From positions 1 through 43,506 of the forward strand of contig NZ_LWMW01000090.1 of assembly GCF_001639285.1 (NCBI RefSeq): DNA of 43,506 bases, read 5' to 3'. Source of the DNA: Methanobrevibacter cuticularis. GTDB lineage: Archaea; Methanobacteriota; Methanobacteria; Methanobacteriales; Methanobacteriaceae. The notes below the pieces were generated by a model, which was not told the DNA's origin, searched no databases, and saw nothing but the letters and a program-made list of their open reading frames with translations. Both the position numbers and the translations under genes were made by a program. Every line of letters begins with the position of its first letter. The stretch's first letter is position 1. Shown in pieces: positions 19,538 through 29,290 of this stretch.

Positions 19538-21511
19538 ATGATATTTTACAATAAAAGCTTAATAGTTTCCATTTTATCTTTTCTTCTATTTTTCGCATTT
19601 TCGTTGTCTGGTGTTAGTGCTGTTTCTTATTCTGTTGATGAGTCTTGGGATAATTGGATGATTCAGGAGTTGGTTGATAATAGTAATGATATTACAGGTT
19701 TACATTTTAGTATGGCTGGCACTGGCTTGTATAAGGGTGTGATATTGGATATTGGTCGTGCTATTAGTGTGACTTGTGATTTAGGTGTGATGGTTGATGG
19801 TTTTGATGATGGGGATTATGGGATTTTTGCTTTTAATATTATGTCTGATAATGTTTCTATTTCAGGATTTGATCTCAGAGGTTATAGTTTCGCTATTATG
19901 TCTTCAGAATTTGATAATATAAAAATAACTAACAATGTTTTTAATAATAATTCATATGGGATACATGTGGATAATGCAAATAATCTATATATATCTAATA
20001 ATAAGGTAATAAATTGTGAGTCTGTTGGTATAGATGTAGATTCTTCTAAAGATGTCATTATCAGCAATAATACTCTTGAAAATAGCTCTCAAAATTCAAT
20101 TTCTGTGTATTCTTCAGATAATGTGAGTTTAGTTAATAATTCTGTGAGAAATAATGAAGAAACAGGGATATATCTTACTTCTTCATCTAATTCAATCATA
20201 AAAGATAATGATATAAAAAATAACAACAATGGTATTGTTGTAGAAGATTCAAACAATGTTAGTATATCTAATAATTCTATTCAGGATAATCTTCAAACTG
20301 GTATAAAAGTAGATTCTTCTACAAATGTTTTTATCAGTAAAAATATTTTAAAAAAGAATTCTGATAGTGGTATTGAATTATATTATTCTAATGGTGTAAA
20401 TATTAATGATAATCAAGTTGAAAATTCTCAAAAAGGAATTTATATTGGTTCTAGTGACAAAATAAGTATAAATAATAATCGAATTAAGAATACTGATGAA
20501 GGAATTACAGTAGATTCTTCTAACAGTGCTAGTGTTAATAATAATTTTTTTGATAAGAATGATTTAGGGATTAATATAGATTACTCTAATAATGTAAAAG
20601 TTAATAATAACAGTATTAAGAATAGTAAAAATTCAGGAATTGCTATTACAGGAAACAATAATAAGATATTAAAAAATATTTTAGATAATAATTACATAGG
20701 TATAAACATATATGAAGGAAATAAAAATAATATTAAAGAAAACACTGTTTATAATTCCAAAACTTACGGAATCATGACTAATGATGATTCCAACATAATA
20801 ACAAAAAATAGTTTGTTGAATAATAAAATAGGAATCTTAACATCTGGGGATAGAAACAAAATTGAATACAATGGAATAATAAATTCTCAAAAAACTGGAA
20901 TGATTATTAAAGGAAACAAAAACAACATCAATTATAATAATATTAAGGGAAACCAGGAATATGGTATTAAATCAGAAGGAAATAATAATACATTACTAAA
21001 CAATTCAATTAATGGTAAAACTGGGATATACAGTTATGGAAAAGGAAACAAAATTCAAAATAGTAATATCACTGCTAAGAATTATGGTATTAAAATTAAA
21101 GGAAAAGAGAATATATTAACAAAAAACATTATAAAAAGTAATGCAATTGGAATTGATATTAATGGAGATAAAAACCGACTAAGAAACAATAAGATTAAAT
21201 CCAAAATTAATGGGATAATCATTAAAGGAAAATATAATGAAATAATTAAAAACACCGCCAACAATAATAAATATCATGGAATTGAGTTAAGGGGCAAACA
21301 AAACTTACTAGCAAAAAACACACTAAACAACAATAAATGTCATGGAATTAAAAGCAATGGCAACTTAAATATAATAATACTAAATAAATTAACTAAAAAT
21401 AAAAAAGCAATGGTCGTAATAGGCAATAAAAACATAATAATGAAAAATAAATTAAGCAAAAATAAATTAAAAGGAATATCCATCAAAGGATCCAAAAACA
21501 TAATCAAATGA
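19538..21511 (+). CDS. secreted beta-helix (NosD-like) protein
   Basis: A 657-residue exported protein. A signal peptide (about 1-28, likely cut after VSA) precedes a continuous right-handed beta-helix with about 22-residue coils of the NosD/CASH type (NN.I.N...GI...SNNV.IS), running to the C-terminus, which ends in SIKGSKNIIK with no anchor or capping domain. AAAGGAGGA at 19523-19531 is a very strong ribosome binding site seven bases before ATG. It lies 36 bp after the PsbP-like gene, so it may end the same operon or have its own initiation. Base composition drifts from GGT/GTT/AGT-rich codons in the first 400 bp to AAT/AAA/ATA-rich codons at the end. Carbohydrate or surface binding is plausible; no enzyme residues are evident. 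Confidence 0.85.
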   Translation: MIFYNKSLIVSILSFLLFFAFSLSGVSAVSYSVDESWDNWMIQELVDNSNDITGLHFSMAGTGLYKGVILDIGRAISVTCDLGVMVDGFDDGDYGIFAFNIMSDNVSISGFDLRGYSFAIMSSEFDNIKITNNVFNNNSYGIHVDNANNLYISNNKVINCESVGIDVDSSKDVIISNNTLENSSQNSISVYSSDNVSLVNNSVRNNEETGIYLTSSSNSIIKDNDIKNNNNGIVVEDSNNVSISNNSIQDNLQTGIKVDSSTNVFISKNILKKNSDSGIELYYSNGVNINDNQVENSQKGIYIGSSDKISINNNRIKNTDEGITVDSSNSASVNNNFFDKNDLGINIDYSNNVKVNNNSIKNSKNSGIAITGNNNKILKNILDNNYIGINIYEGNKNNIKENTVYNSKTYGIMTNDDSNIITKNSLLNNKIGILTSGDRNKIEYNGIINSQKTGMIIKGNKNNINYNNIKGNQEYGIKSEGNNNTLLNNSINGKTGIYSYGKGNKIQNSNITAKNYGIKIKGKENILTKNIIKSNAIGIDINGDKNRLRNNKIKSKINGIIIKGKYNEIIKNTANNNKYHGIELRGKQNLLAKNTLNNNKCHGIKSNGNLNIIILNKLTKNKKAMVVIGNKNIIMKNKLSKNKLKGISIKGSKNIIK

Positions 21512-21765
21512 TAAAATTAATATTCTTACATTACTACTATCAATAATAACGGTTCATAGTATCTAATGAAATTAGATAGCATAAATTTCTTTGGGTAATC
21601 ATGGAACATTTAAGTGTTAGATGCTTTCATAATCAGAATCTGTCTGTGCAGTACTACTAGTGTAATCATGGAACATTTAAGTGTTAGATGGAATGGAATT
21701 AATTTTAAAATTTAGTAAGTAACTTTTTAAAGTTAATAAATTATCTTTAAATATTTTCGCTGTCT
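21512..21765. repeat. region with a hairpin and a separated 29-bp direct repeat
   Basis: TATCTAAT and ATTAGATA (21560-21567, 21571-21578) form a perfect 8-bp stem with a 3-base loop, 50 bp after the beta-helix gene; it is not followed at once by a T run, so a terminator role is uncertain. A 29-bp sequence starting GTAATCATGGAACATT occurs at 21595-21623 and again, identical, at 21662-21690, separated by 38 bp of unrelated sequence. Confidence 0.6.
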
Positions 21766-21966
21766 TTGAAAATTGTGGGTAATATATCTACTAGAATATT
21801 TGAGATTGATTCTATTATAACAGCAATAAGGAATACTCCATCTTATGTAGATGGTGCTAATAAGCAGATTAAAGAGTTGTCTAATGAGCTTAAAGTGAAA
21901 ACAGAAGAATTACTTAAAGATATTAAAGCTTTGAAAAAAATTATAAAATATCTTAAAGGAAAATAA
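21766..21966 (+). CDS. small coiled-coil protein, hypothetical
   Basis: A 66-residue frame starting with TTG. The second half is rich in Lys, Glu and Leu with heptad spacing (KQIKELSNELKVKTEELLKDIKALKK), suggesting a coiled coil. No ribosome binding site is visible upstream; either the message is leaderless (a TATA-like CTTTAAATAT lies at 21744-21753) or the start differs (GTG 21775). Composition fits the neighbouring genes. I do not recognise it. Confidence 0.45.
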   Translation: MKIVGNISTRIFEIDSIITAIRNTPSYVDGANKQIKELSNELKVKTEELLKDIKALKKIIKYLKGK

Positions 21967-22031
21967 AAGTTAAATTAATATTTGTTGTTTATAATTTTAT
22001 AAAATTTTGTATGTTCAATTTGTAAGGTGTT

Positions 22032-22775
22032 TTGATAGAAATGGTTTCTGATGATGAGAATAGAAATAAAATTGAAGCTTTGATGAATGAGACTTTGGAT
22101 AAGTATCCTAGTGTTGATGGTTTAGAGGATGTTTTGGATTCTGTAAGATGTCTTTTAGATTCAGATTATTATAGAGACTTAGGAAAACATAATCATAAGG
22201 TTTCTGAGTTTTATAGGGATAATTTTCCTATTTTGATGATTTCTGATGATATTGCAGAGGATATTCCTCAGATTGGGCATTCTAAGAGAAATCTTTATGA
22301 CCCTAATATTTTTCTTTTATTTCTTCCAAGAAGGTTTGGAAAAGATATAACCTTAATTGATTATAGTCAGTTAATAAAGCTTGTTTTTTTGATTTTGTCT
22401 TTTAGGGGTGATGATTGTAGTCATGTGAGTGTTTTTAGTCTGGCTAATCGTGTTATGGTATTGTTGTCTGATTTTGATAAAGATTTTGCTTTTGATGGGC
22501 CTGATAATGAGTTTTTTTCTAAGTTAAATAATTTGAAGTGGGATAAAGGAGCTAAGAATCTTTTAAAAATGATTATTGAAATATTTTATAGAAAAGATAA
22601 AATACTATTTTCTAGTTTTTTTGAAATGTTTGTAGGTTCATTAGTTGGTCCTTCTGAGGGATCTTTGTTTCTTTTGTCTGGTTGTTGTGCTTTGAAGGGT
22701 GGTCGTGAAATAATGATTTTTGAGGATGTTATATGTGCATTTAAAACTTATTTAAAATTGATGAGCTTTGATTAA
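22032..22775 (+). CDS. hypothetical protein of 244-247 residues
   Basis: An unrecognised cytoplasmic protein, acidic at the N-terminus (DDENRNKIEALMNETLDKYPS) and mixed alpha-helical later, with a hydrophobic but not clearly membrane-spanning part (LIKLVFLILSF). No known motif is visible. AAGGTGT at 22024-22030 precedes a TTG at 22032 very closely and ATG 22041 more distantly, so the start is uncertain by three codons. The next gene follows after 18 bp, so the two are probably cotranscribed. Confidence 0.7.
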   Translation: MIEMVSDDENRNKIEALMNETLDKYPSVDGLEDVLDSVRCLLDSDYYRDLGKHNHKVSEFYRDNFPILMISDDIAEDIPQIGHSKRNLYDPNIFLLFLPRRFGKDITLIDYSQLIKLVFLILSFRGDDCSHVSVFSLANRVMVLLSDFDKDFAFDGPDNEFFSKLNNLKWDKGAKNLLKMIIEIFYRKDKILFSSFFEMFVGSLVGPSEGSLFLLSGCCALKGGREIMIFEDVICAFKTYLKLMSFD

Positions 22776-22793
22776 GTTAGGAGGGTATTTTCT

Positions 22794-23117
22794 ATGAATT
22801 TTGGTAAATTTTCAGCTGTTATTGTAAGTTTATTATTGTTTGTAGATTTATTTTTATTAATATTTCTTCTTTTTCGATTTGATCTTTATTCTAGATTTTT
22901 TTCAGATTATAAACTGTTAATAAGGGCAATTGTTTTCATTGGAGGGGCTTATATGGCTGGAACTTTTTATCACTATTTGAAGGGAGATTTAGATAATGAA
23001 AATTATAATGAATTAGATCAATTGGATAATTTTAAAATGAATAAGAACAAGGTAATAGCTATTGGTATTGTTGTTCTTATTTTTATTGCTTGTGTTGTTT
23101 GTATTTTTTATTTATGA
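22794..23117 (+). CDS. small membrane protein, hypothetical
   Basis: A 107-residue protein with three predicted membrane segments: FSAVIVSLLLFVDLFLLIFLLF near the start, a less hydrophobic one around LLIRAIVFIGGAYMAG, and VIAIGIVVLIFIACVVCIFYL at the C-terminus. A strong AGGAGGG ribosome binding site lies eight bases before ATG 22794. It is paired with the preceding unrecognised gene and may form a cytoplasmic plus membrane pair with it. No family recognised. Confidence 0.7.
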   Translation: MNFGKFSAVIVSLLLFVDLFLLIFLLFRFDLYSRFFSDYKLLIRAIVFIGGAYMAGTFYHYLKGDLDNENYNELDQLDNFKMNKNKVIAIGIVVLIFIACVVCIFYL

Positions 23118-23179
23118 TAAAATTTAAGTTCATTTATAAATTACTGATATAATTATAATATGAACTTCTACACAGCTGA

Positions 23180-23320
23180 GGCAGAAAATCAATCATTGTA
23201 TTTGCTTCTAGTTTCCATGGATGTATTATTCGTCTAGACCTTACTCCTAGCAAAACTATCATAGCTCAGAAAAATGCATTTTTAGCTGCAGAAGAAAATG
23301 TTGAAATGAGTATTTTTTAA
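23180..23320 (+). pseudogene. truncated AIM24-family (TIGR00266-like) gene remnant
   Basis: One frame reads SIIVFASSFHGCIIRLDL, then TPSKTIIAQKNAFLAAEENV, then EMSIF and a stop. This closely follows the segment GSII..L..GQ.II.QK.AFLAAE.GV...IF that sits in the middle of AIM24-family proteins of about 230-250 residues. Everything N-terminal to it is missing (an in-frame TGA lies at 23177-23179) and it stops just before the conserved KKLGAGFFGGEGF segment, so only about 46 codons survive. No start codon or ribosome binding site. The family match is from memory of the motif. Confidence 0.55.
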
Positions 23321-23329
23321 ATTTTATAA

Positions 23330-24979
23330 TCATAAGAATTCTATTTCAAATGCTATAACTGGATATTCTAATTCAAAGTTAGTGATGACTTCTGGAGAGA
23401 CTTCTCCAAAGAATCCTTTAATGTCTCCATTTGGAGAGGTTCCTTTTACATTAGCTACTCTTCCTGATATGAATGTAGGATTTTCTGAAGAGTCTATGGT
23501 CATTTCATATCCAAGATTTTCTAAAATAGAAGCTATTGTGGATTTAATCTCTGTAAAATTAGCTGTTGAGTGACAAATAGCTCCAGCTAGCTTTTTGACG
23601 GTTTTTACATTTGTCTCTTTTTTATTATCAATATATAAAACATCTCCAATTTCAAAGATTTTTTGTGGGAGATCTTCGTGTTTGTTGTCTTCTAAAAATT
23701 CCAGTAAGCTATTTAGCAAGGTCTTTCTAATCATTGTTCTGTCAATTGTAATTGGTTTGGAGACTTCAACATGTTCATCTTCAGTTTGTTTCATTTTTGT
23801 GTAATGACTTTTTTCACTTGTTAACATTAAGCTCATTACTTCTTGGAAGCCTAAACCAATCATCACTTCTCTAATTATTTTATCAGATTTAAACCAGCTA
23901 TTCTCATTAGCTACAGTAGCTATATCTGGAACTTCTCCTTTAATTTTATTTATGCAGTATTGAATAGCTATGTTTTCTACTAAATCGACTTCATGTAAAA
24001 TATCTATTCTATATGAAGGAATCTTTACTTGAAGCTCATTATCATTTATTATTTTACTATCCATTCTAGCTTTAGAAAGTAATGTTTGAGCTTTTTTTGC
24101 ATCTATATCTATTCCAATTAAGCTATTTGCCACATCAACATGAACATTCCTTATTTTTGGACTCAAATCAGGAGTAATAACAGTTCGATCTTGATAATCA
24201 ATTTCTAAACTTTTGATTTTTCCTCCAACTTCTCCAAAAGAGCTACAAATTATATTTAAGGTTTGATTGACTGCTTTTTCATCAGTTCCAGTAACATCTA
24301 CAATTATATTTTTAGTATTTTCAGTAAGTTTGGTTAATTCTCCATTAATGATTGGTGGCATGGAGATAACATTATCACTTTTATCAAGAATAAGTGGGTA
24401 CTTATCAAATTTTGAAAGAAGCTTTGCATATTTTGTACCTTTGTCATGTTCTTCTAATATTTCTTTGGGAGATAATGCATTTAAATGTTCAAGTGGAATG
24501 AAGCTATTTTCATCTGGAGAAGTAGCTATATACTTATATGGTGAGTTAATTACATCAGCATTATGAATTCCAATAGCTACTTTTTTCCTATCTCTTCCAA
24601 TTACCCAGTGTAAATTTTCTTGAAAGTCCATTACTTCTTTTAATTTGTTTCCAGTAAAATCAACATTTTCAATCAATGCAAAAGCTATGTAAGGACGAAT
24701 ATTTTCAATTTCTTTATCAATATAAACTTTTTGCCCAGATTCTTCAACAGGATAATTTGGAAGTCCTATTTCTTGTGATATAAATCCTTTTAAACTACGA
24801 GAAACTCCTTCAATAGATAATTGGTCTGGTCTATTTGGGAAAAATTCCACTTTGATTGTTTCATCATCAAAGTCTTCGATATCACTTCCTAACATTGGTA
24901 AAATGTCGATTAATTTTTCTTTTTTAATATCAATTCCAAGGTTCTTTAAATCTTGATATTCAAATGTGATAACTGGCAT
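23330..24979 (-). CDS. pheT: phenylalanine--tRNA ligase beta subunit
   Basis: A 549-residue beta subunit of the archaeal/eukaryotic type, which is shorter than the bacterial form of about 800 residues because the N-terminal tRNA-binding and C-terminal anticodon-binding domains are absent. With the alpha subunit (not in this window) it forms the heterotetramer that charges tRNA-Phe. Visible family features: the start [35 protein letters not shown], the B3/B4 editing region (about 90-270), the B5 domain (about 270-345) and a synthetase-like core with [30 protein letters not shown] and FEIGDV. AGGAGA eight bases before ATG supports the start. It converges on the accessory block to its left. Confidence 0.95.
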   Translation of the reverse strand: MPVITFEYQDLKNLGIDIKKEKLIDILPMLGSDIEDFDDETIKVEFFPNRPDQLSIEGVSRSLKGFISQEIGLPNYPVEESGQKVYIDKEIENIRPYIAFALIENVDFTGNKLKEVMDFQENLHWVIGRDRKKVAIGIHNADVINSPYKYIATSPDENSFIPLEHLNALSPKEILEEHDKGTKYAKLLSKFDKYPLILDKSDNVISMPPIINGELTKLTENTKNIIVDVTGTDEKAVNQTLNIICSSFGEVGGKIKSLEIDYQDRTVITPDLSPKIRNVHVDVANSLIGIDIDAKKAQTLLSKARMDSKIINDNELQVKIPSYRIDILHEVDLVENIAIQYCINKIKGEVPDIATVANENSWFKSDKIIREVMIGLGFQEVMSLMLTSEKSHYTKMKQTEDEHVEVSKPITIDRTMIRKTLLNSLLEFLEDNKHEDLPQKIFEIGDVLYIDNKKETNVKTVKKLAGAICHSTANFTEIKSTIASILENLGYEMTIDSSENPTFISGRVANVKGTSPNGDIKGFFGEVSPEVITNFELEYPVIAFEIEFL

Positions 24980-25009
24980 TAAATAATTCTCCTAAGAATT
25001 CAATTTTTT

Positions 25010-25118
25010 ATTGATGTTTTAATTAGTTTTTTTTATTTAGGAATGAAGTAATTAGGGATTTTTTTTATTGATGTTTTAATTAGTTTTTTTTATTTAGGAA
25101 TGAAGTAATTAGGGATTT
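25010..25118. repeat. 57-bp tandem duplication upstream of pheT
   Basis: Two copies of a unit starting ATTGATGTTTTAATTAG occur at 25010 and 25067, 57 bp apart and identical except near the end. They lie 30-140 bp upstream of the pheT start and so may duplicate part of its promoter region. Confidence 0.8.
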
Positions 25119-25192
25119 TCTTGGGGTTATGTTTTAATTAGTTATTTGGTTTTAATTAAGTTATTATTACTTTTTAAAGGCTAAAAACATCT

Positions 25193-25549
25193 TTAAAATC
25201 CAAAAATAGCTATGAAGAATAGTGATTCAACAACAAAATGAAGAGCTCTATGCTCTAACCATTTCATGTTTCTAATAGTCAAACTATGGCTTACATCTAT
25301 AAGAAAATGAATTAACGCTGCTAAAAATCCTATTTCTAGTGAAAAAAAGACTAAAGACAAGACAAAAAAGTGAAATACGGCTTCTAATCCTTCATGAATT
25401 AACCAAGATTGGAGATTGGAAGAGACTATTTCATTAACTAATCCTCCGAAAATAGTATAAAAATTATTAAGGAAACGCCACATAACTAGACTATGGATTT
25501 CATCACTTATAGCTAATACAACAACTATGTAGAACCACAATAATCCCAT
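25193..25549 (-). CDS. small membrane protein, hypothetical
   Basis: A 118-residue protein with three or four membrane segments (LLWFYIVVVLAIS, AVFHFFVLSLVFFSLEIGFL, FLAALIHFLIDVSHS and ALHFVVESLFFIAIFGF). Several His residues lie in or near the membrane parts (IHEGLEAVFHF, HFLIDVSHS, HRALHF), which suggests metal or cofactor contact but proves nothing. GGTGAAATTTA before ATG 25549 is a good ribosome binding site. Upstream of pheT in the same direction, 214 bp apart. I do not recognise a named family. Confidence 0.7.
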   Translation of the reverse strand: MGLLWFYIVVVLAISDEIHSLVMWRFLNNFYTIFGGLVNEIVSSNLQSWLIHEGLEAVFHFFVLSLVFFSLEIGFLAALIHFLIDVSHSLTIRNMKWLEHRALHFVVESLFFIAIFGF

Positions 25550-26007
25550 TAAATTTCACCACTTGATTCATTGTTAAAAATAATTTTATTTATCATTTTA
25601 TAAGTATTCTATTATAATGTATTTTTATATAATTTTTGATTAGAATATAAATAATTAATTATTTGTATGTTGTTAATTAAATATTTCTCTATATTTAGGA
25701 TTTTTATTGTTTATTTTAAGTTTAACTTTAATAGTAAAAAATACAAAAACATAAAAGTCATCATAAAAAAATGAAAAATTAATATTTTCAAAATATATAT
25801 AATAATTACAGATATATAATATTTTATAAAATATAAATTTTATAGTAAATTTTTCATAATGAATTGTATTTTAATAATATTCATTTTAATAATGGTTAAT
25901 ATTTAAATAATATTCATTTTAATAATGATTTAATAATATCACTAATACTACTAATATTAACATTAATAATTTTAATAACAATAATAAATAGCTATTTGGA
26001 GAAAATT
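25550..26007. other. intergenic region, divergent promoters
   Basis: About 450 AT-rich bases between two divergently transcribed genes (membrane protein on minus, valS on plus), so it must carry both promoters. A duplicated string AATATTCATTTTAATAATG occurs near 25876 and 25911. No RNA gene or ORF is seen. Confidence 0.5.
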
Positions 26008-28863
26008 ATGACAACAGATAACATTCCAAAAGATTATGATCACAGTAATGAGAAAAAATGGCAAAAGAAATGGAATGATGATCAAATTTTTAAATTTATA
26101 GGTGATGGTACCAAACCAAGGTATATAATTGATACACCACCTCCATATCCAACTGGTTCTATTCATATGGGCCATGTTTTAAACTGGACCTATATAGACA
26201 TGAATGCAAGATATCGGAGATTAAAAGGATTTGATGTCATGTTCCCACAAGGATGGGACTGTCATGGACTTCCAACGGAAGTAAAAGTAGAGGAAATTCA
26301 TAATATTAAGAAGAATGATGTATCAAGGGCAGATTTTAGACAGATGTGTGTTGATCTCACAAAAGAAAACATAGCTATGATGAAGCATCAGATGCAGTCT
26401 ATTGGATTTTCTCAAGATTGGGTTAGAGAATACATAACTATGACTCCAAAATATATGGAAAGAACCCAATATTCATTTTTAGAGATGTTTGATGAGGATC
26501 TTATTTATCAGGGTATACATCCAGTTAATTGGTGTCCAAGGTGTGAAACAGCTATTGCATTTGCTGAAGTTGAATATGAGAGTAATGAAACATCACTAAA
26601 TTATGTGAGATTTAAAGCCTTAGCTACTAATGAGTTAAGTGAGAAAAATGATGGATCTGGTAATGAGTTAAGTGAGAAAAACGATGAATCTGGTAATGAG
26701 TTAAGTGAGAAAAACGATGAATCAATCACAAATCCTGAAACTGATGGTGTTTTAATAGCTACCACACGCCCAGAATTAATGTCTGCATGTGTGGCTGTTG
26801 TGGTTAATCCTGATGATGAACGTTACTCTGATATGCTAGGTACAGAAGTTGAAGTTCCATTATCTGGTCAGAGTGTTAAAGTAATAGCTGACAGTGAAGT
26901 TGATCCTGAATTTGGTACTGGGGCAGTTATGGTTTGTACTTTTGGGGATAAAACGGATGTAACTTGGGTAAATAAATATGATCTAGATATTATCGAAGCT
27001 ATTGATGAAAAAGGAATAATGACAGAAGCAGCTGGAAGATACAAAGGTATGAGTTTACAAGAATGTAAACTAGCTACAATTAATGATTTAAAAGCTGAAG
27101 GGTGTATGGTTAAACAAGAAGTGGTTCAACAGAATGTAGGTAAATGTTGGAGATGTAAAACACCAATTGAAATATTGGTTAAAAAACAATGGTTCATAGC
27201 TGTAAATAAATTATTAGGTGATATAAAAGAAGTTACAGATGAAATAAAATGGATTCCTGAACATATGAAGAGTAGGCTTTTGAATTGGGCAGATTCTATG
27301 GAATGGGATTGGTGTATTTCAAGACAAAGAATATTTGCAACTCCTATACCAGTTTGGTTCTGTGAAGAATGTGGTAAAGTTCATATAGCAAAAAAACATG
27401 AGTTACCAGTTGATCCTACTCAAATAAAACCTAGTGTTATTGATAAAGATGGAAATAAAACTGATTATATATGTGAATGTGGTTCCAATAGCTTTAGAGG
27501 AGAGGAAGATGTTTTAGATACTTGGATGGATAGTTCAATATCTCCATTGTCTATAGCAGGATGGCCAAATCCAGAATATTCAAAGAATTTCCCAGCTAAT
27601 ATAAGGCCTCAGGGTCATGATATTATAAGAACTTGGGCATTTTATACTATTCTTAGAACAAAGGCCTTAACAGGTATTAAACCATTTGAAGAAATTGTCA
27701 TAAATGGAATGGTATTTGGTGAAGATGGCTATAAAATGAGTAAATCAAGAGGCAACGTAATAGCTCCTGATGAGGTAATTACTGAGTATGGTGCTGATGC
27801 TCTTAGAACTTGGGGAGCTAACAGTGTTCCTGGTTCTGATGTTCCTTTTGATTGGAAAGATATAAAATATGGTCATAAATTCCTAAGGAAATTCTGGAAT
27901 GCTTTCAGATTCATAAGTATGCATCTATTTGATAGAAAAACTAACTCTAATAATGAGTTTATTAACTTTGATAATATTAAAGAAAATCTTGAACCTCTTG
28001 ATAAATGGATCCTTTCAAAGTTAAATAATCTAAATAAGGAAGTGGACAAATCTTTTGATGTATATAACTTCCAAATAGCTATTAATTCAATTCAAAAATT
28101 TGTTTGGCATGATTTCTGTGATGATTATATTGAGGCCGTTAAATATAGGCTATACAATAAAGAAATGGATGAAAAATCTGTTAATTCAAAAATAGCTGCT
28201 AAATATACTTTAAAAACAGTTATTGAAACTACTTTAAAACTTTTAACTCCTATAACTCCTCATTTTGCTGATGAAGTTTATAGCTATCTAAAAGAAAACA
28301 AAATAGCTTCTGATAACTCTATTGATTCTATTCAGTTAACTAAATGGCCTGAGAGTATTGAAGAACTAATAAATAAAGAAATAGAATATGAAGGAAAATT
28401 AGCTATTGATTTAATAGGAGAAATACGACGATTTAAATCAGCATCTAAAATTCCTTTAAATGCTCCAATTACCAACATTAACATTTATTCCAGTAATAAT
28501 AAGTTATTAAATACTTTAAAGAAATTCATTGATGATATTAAAGGAACTTTAAAGATAAATGAGTTAGCTATTAAAAAAGATAAGTTAGATGTTCAAGAAA
28601 AGGTCGTTGAAATCACACCAGCTATGGATAAAATAGGTCCTGAGTTTAAAGGTGAAGCTCCAAAGATAGTTAGCTATTTAACTTCAAACAATCCTGAAGA
28701 AATAGCTAAGCTATTAGAAACAGATGGAAAAATAGCTATTGATGAAAACATTATTACTGGAGAACACATGAATATGAAAAAAGAGCTAATTGGGGAAAGT
28801 GGTAAAAAAATAGATTTATTAAACCCTGATGATTTAGATTTAGTCTTAGAGATAGTTAAATAA
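26008..28863 (+). CDS. valS: valine--tRNA ligase
   Basis: A 951-residue class I aminoacyl-tRNA synthetase that charges tRNA-Val and hydrolyses mischarged Thr-tRNA-Val in its CP1 editing domain. Evidence: [20 protein letters not shown] with the HIGH-type motif HMGH at about residue 53, [15 protein letters not shown], zinc-binding pairs (CPRC, CWRC, CEEC, CECG), [18 protein letters not shown] in the editing domain, and KMSKSRGN at about residue 576. GGAGA at 25998-26002 fixes the start at ATG 26008 rather than the in-frame TTG at 25996. An odd feature is three copies of an 11-residue unit NELSEKND(E/G)SG at about residues 208-239, inserted at the entry of the editing domain. This insert is not part of the family core. 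Confidence 0.95.
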   Translation: MTTDNIPKDYDHSNEKKWQKKWNDDQIFKFIGDGTKPRYIIDTPPPYPTGSIHMGHVLNWTYIDMNARYRRLKGFDVMFPQGWDCHGLPTEVKVEEIHNIKKNDVSRADFRQMCVDLTKENIAMMKHQMQSIGFSQDWVREYITMTPKYMERTQYSFLEMFDEDLIYQGIHPVNWCPRCETAIAFAEVEYESNETSLNYVRFKALATNELSEKNDGSGNELSEKNDESGNELSEKNDESITNPETDGVLIATTRPELMSACVAVVVNPDDERYSDMLGTEVEVPLSGQSVKVIADSEVDPEFGTGAVMVCTFGDKTDVTWVNKYDLDIIEAIDEKGIMTEAAGRYKGMSLQECKLATINDLKAEGCMVKQEVVQQNVGKCWRCKTPIEILVKKQWFIAVNKLLGDIKEVTDEIKWIPEHMKSRLLNWADSMEWDWCISRQRIFATPIPVWFCEECGKVHIAKKHELPVDPTQIKPSVIDKDGNKTDYICECGSNSFRGEEDVLDTWMDSSISPLSIAGWPNPEYSKNFPANIRPQGHDIIRTWAFYTILRTKALTGIKPFEEIVINGMVFGEDGYKMSKSRGNVIAPDEVITEYGADALRTWGANSVPGSDVPFDWKDIKYGHKFLRKFWNAFRFISMHLFDRKTNSNNEFINFDNIKENLEPLDKWILSKLNNLNKEVDKSFDVYNFQIAINSIQKFVWHDFCDDYIEAVKYRLYNKEMDEKSVNSKIAAKYTLKTVIETTLKLLTPITPHFADEVYSYLKENKIASDNSIDSIQLTKWPESIEELINKEIEYEGKLAIDLIGEIRRFKSASKIPLNAPITNINIYSSNNKLLNTLKKFIDDIKGTLKINELAIKKDKLDVQEKVVEITPAMDKIGPEFKGEAPKIVSYLTSNNPEEIAKLLETDGKIAIDENIITGEHMNMKKELIGESGKKIDLLNPDDLDLVLEIVK
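26629..26724 (+). repeat. 33-bp in-frame tandem repeat in valS
   Basis: Three direct copies of a 33-bp unit start at 26629, 26662 and 26695, the last being three bases short. Copies 2 and 3 are nearly identical and copy 1 differs at a couple of positions. Because the unit is a multiple of three the reading frame is kept. Confidence 0.9.
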
Positions 28864-29290
28864 GATAATTAAGCCTTTTTAGTTAATTTTATTTACTATT
28901 AATTTCTATTTCTTTTTAATTTCTATTTTTTTTTAATTTCTATTTTTTTTTAATTTCTATTTCTTTTTAATTTCTATTTCTTTTTAATTTCTATTTCTTT
29001 TTAATTTCTATTTTTTTTTAATTTCTATTTCTTTTTAATTTTTTTATTTATTTTAGTCAATTTCTTCTTGATATGTGTTGGAATACATTTTTCAGATTTT
29101 ATTGTGGATATATTATTCCATTTCATGAAATTAATAGAACTTATTTTTTCTTTAAAAATTATTTTTGGAATTGAACAATTAATTTTTAATTAATTTGAAA
29201 TCAATTATTTTTGCTATTTTAATAATTTTTAAATATTACTTTTAATAAATCACTATTTAAGATAATTTTAATTTAAACATTAGTGATTTC
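28864..29290. repeat. 17-bp T-rich tandem repeat, probable valS termination zone
   Basis: From 28901 to 29036 lie eight contiguous 17-bp units AATTTCTATTTCTTTTT, some with a C-to-T change. On the plus strand each unit ends in a run of five to nine T. Archaeal termination depends on oligo-T tracts, so the array would act as a series of terminators behind valS. The remaining 250 bp to aroA is AT-rich with no gene seen. Confidence 0.7.
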
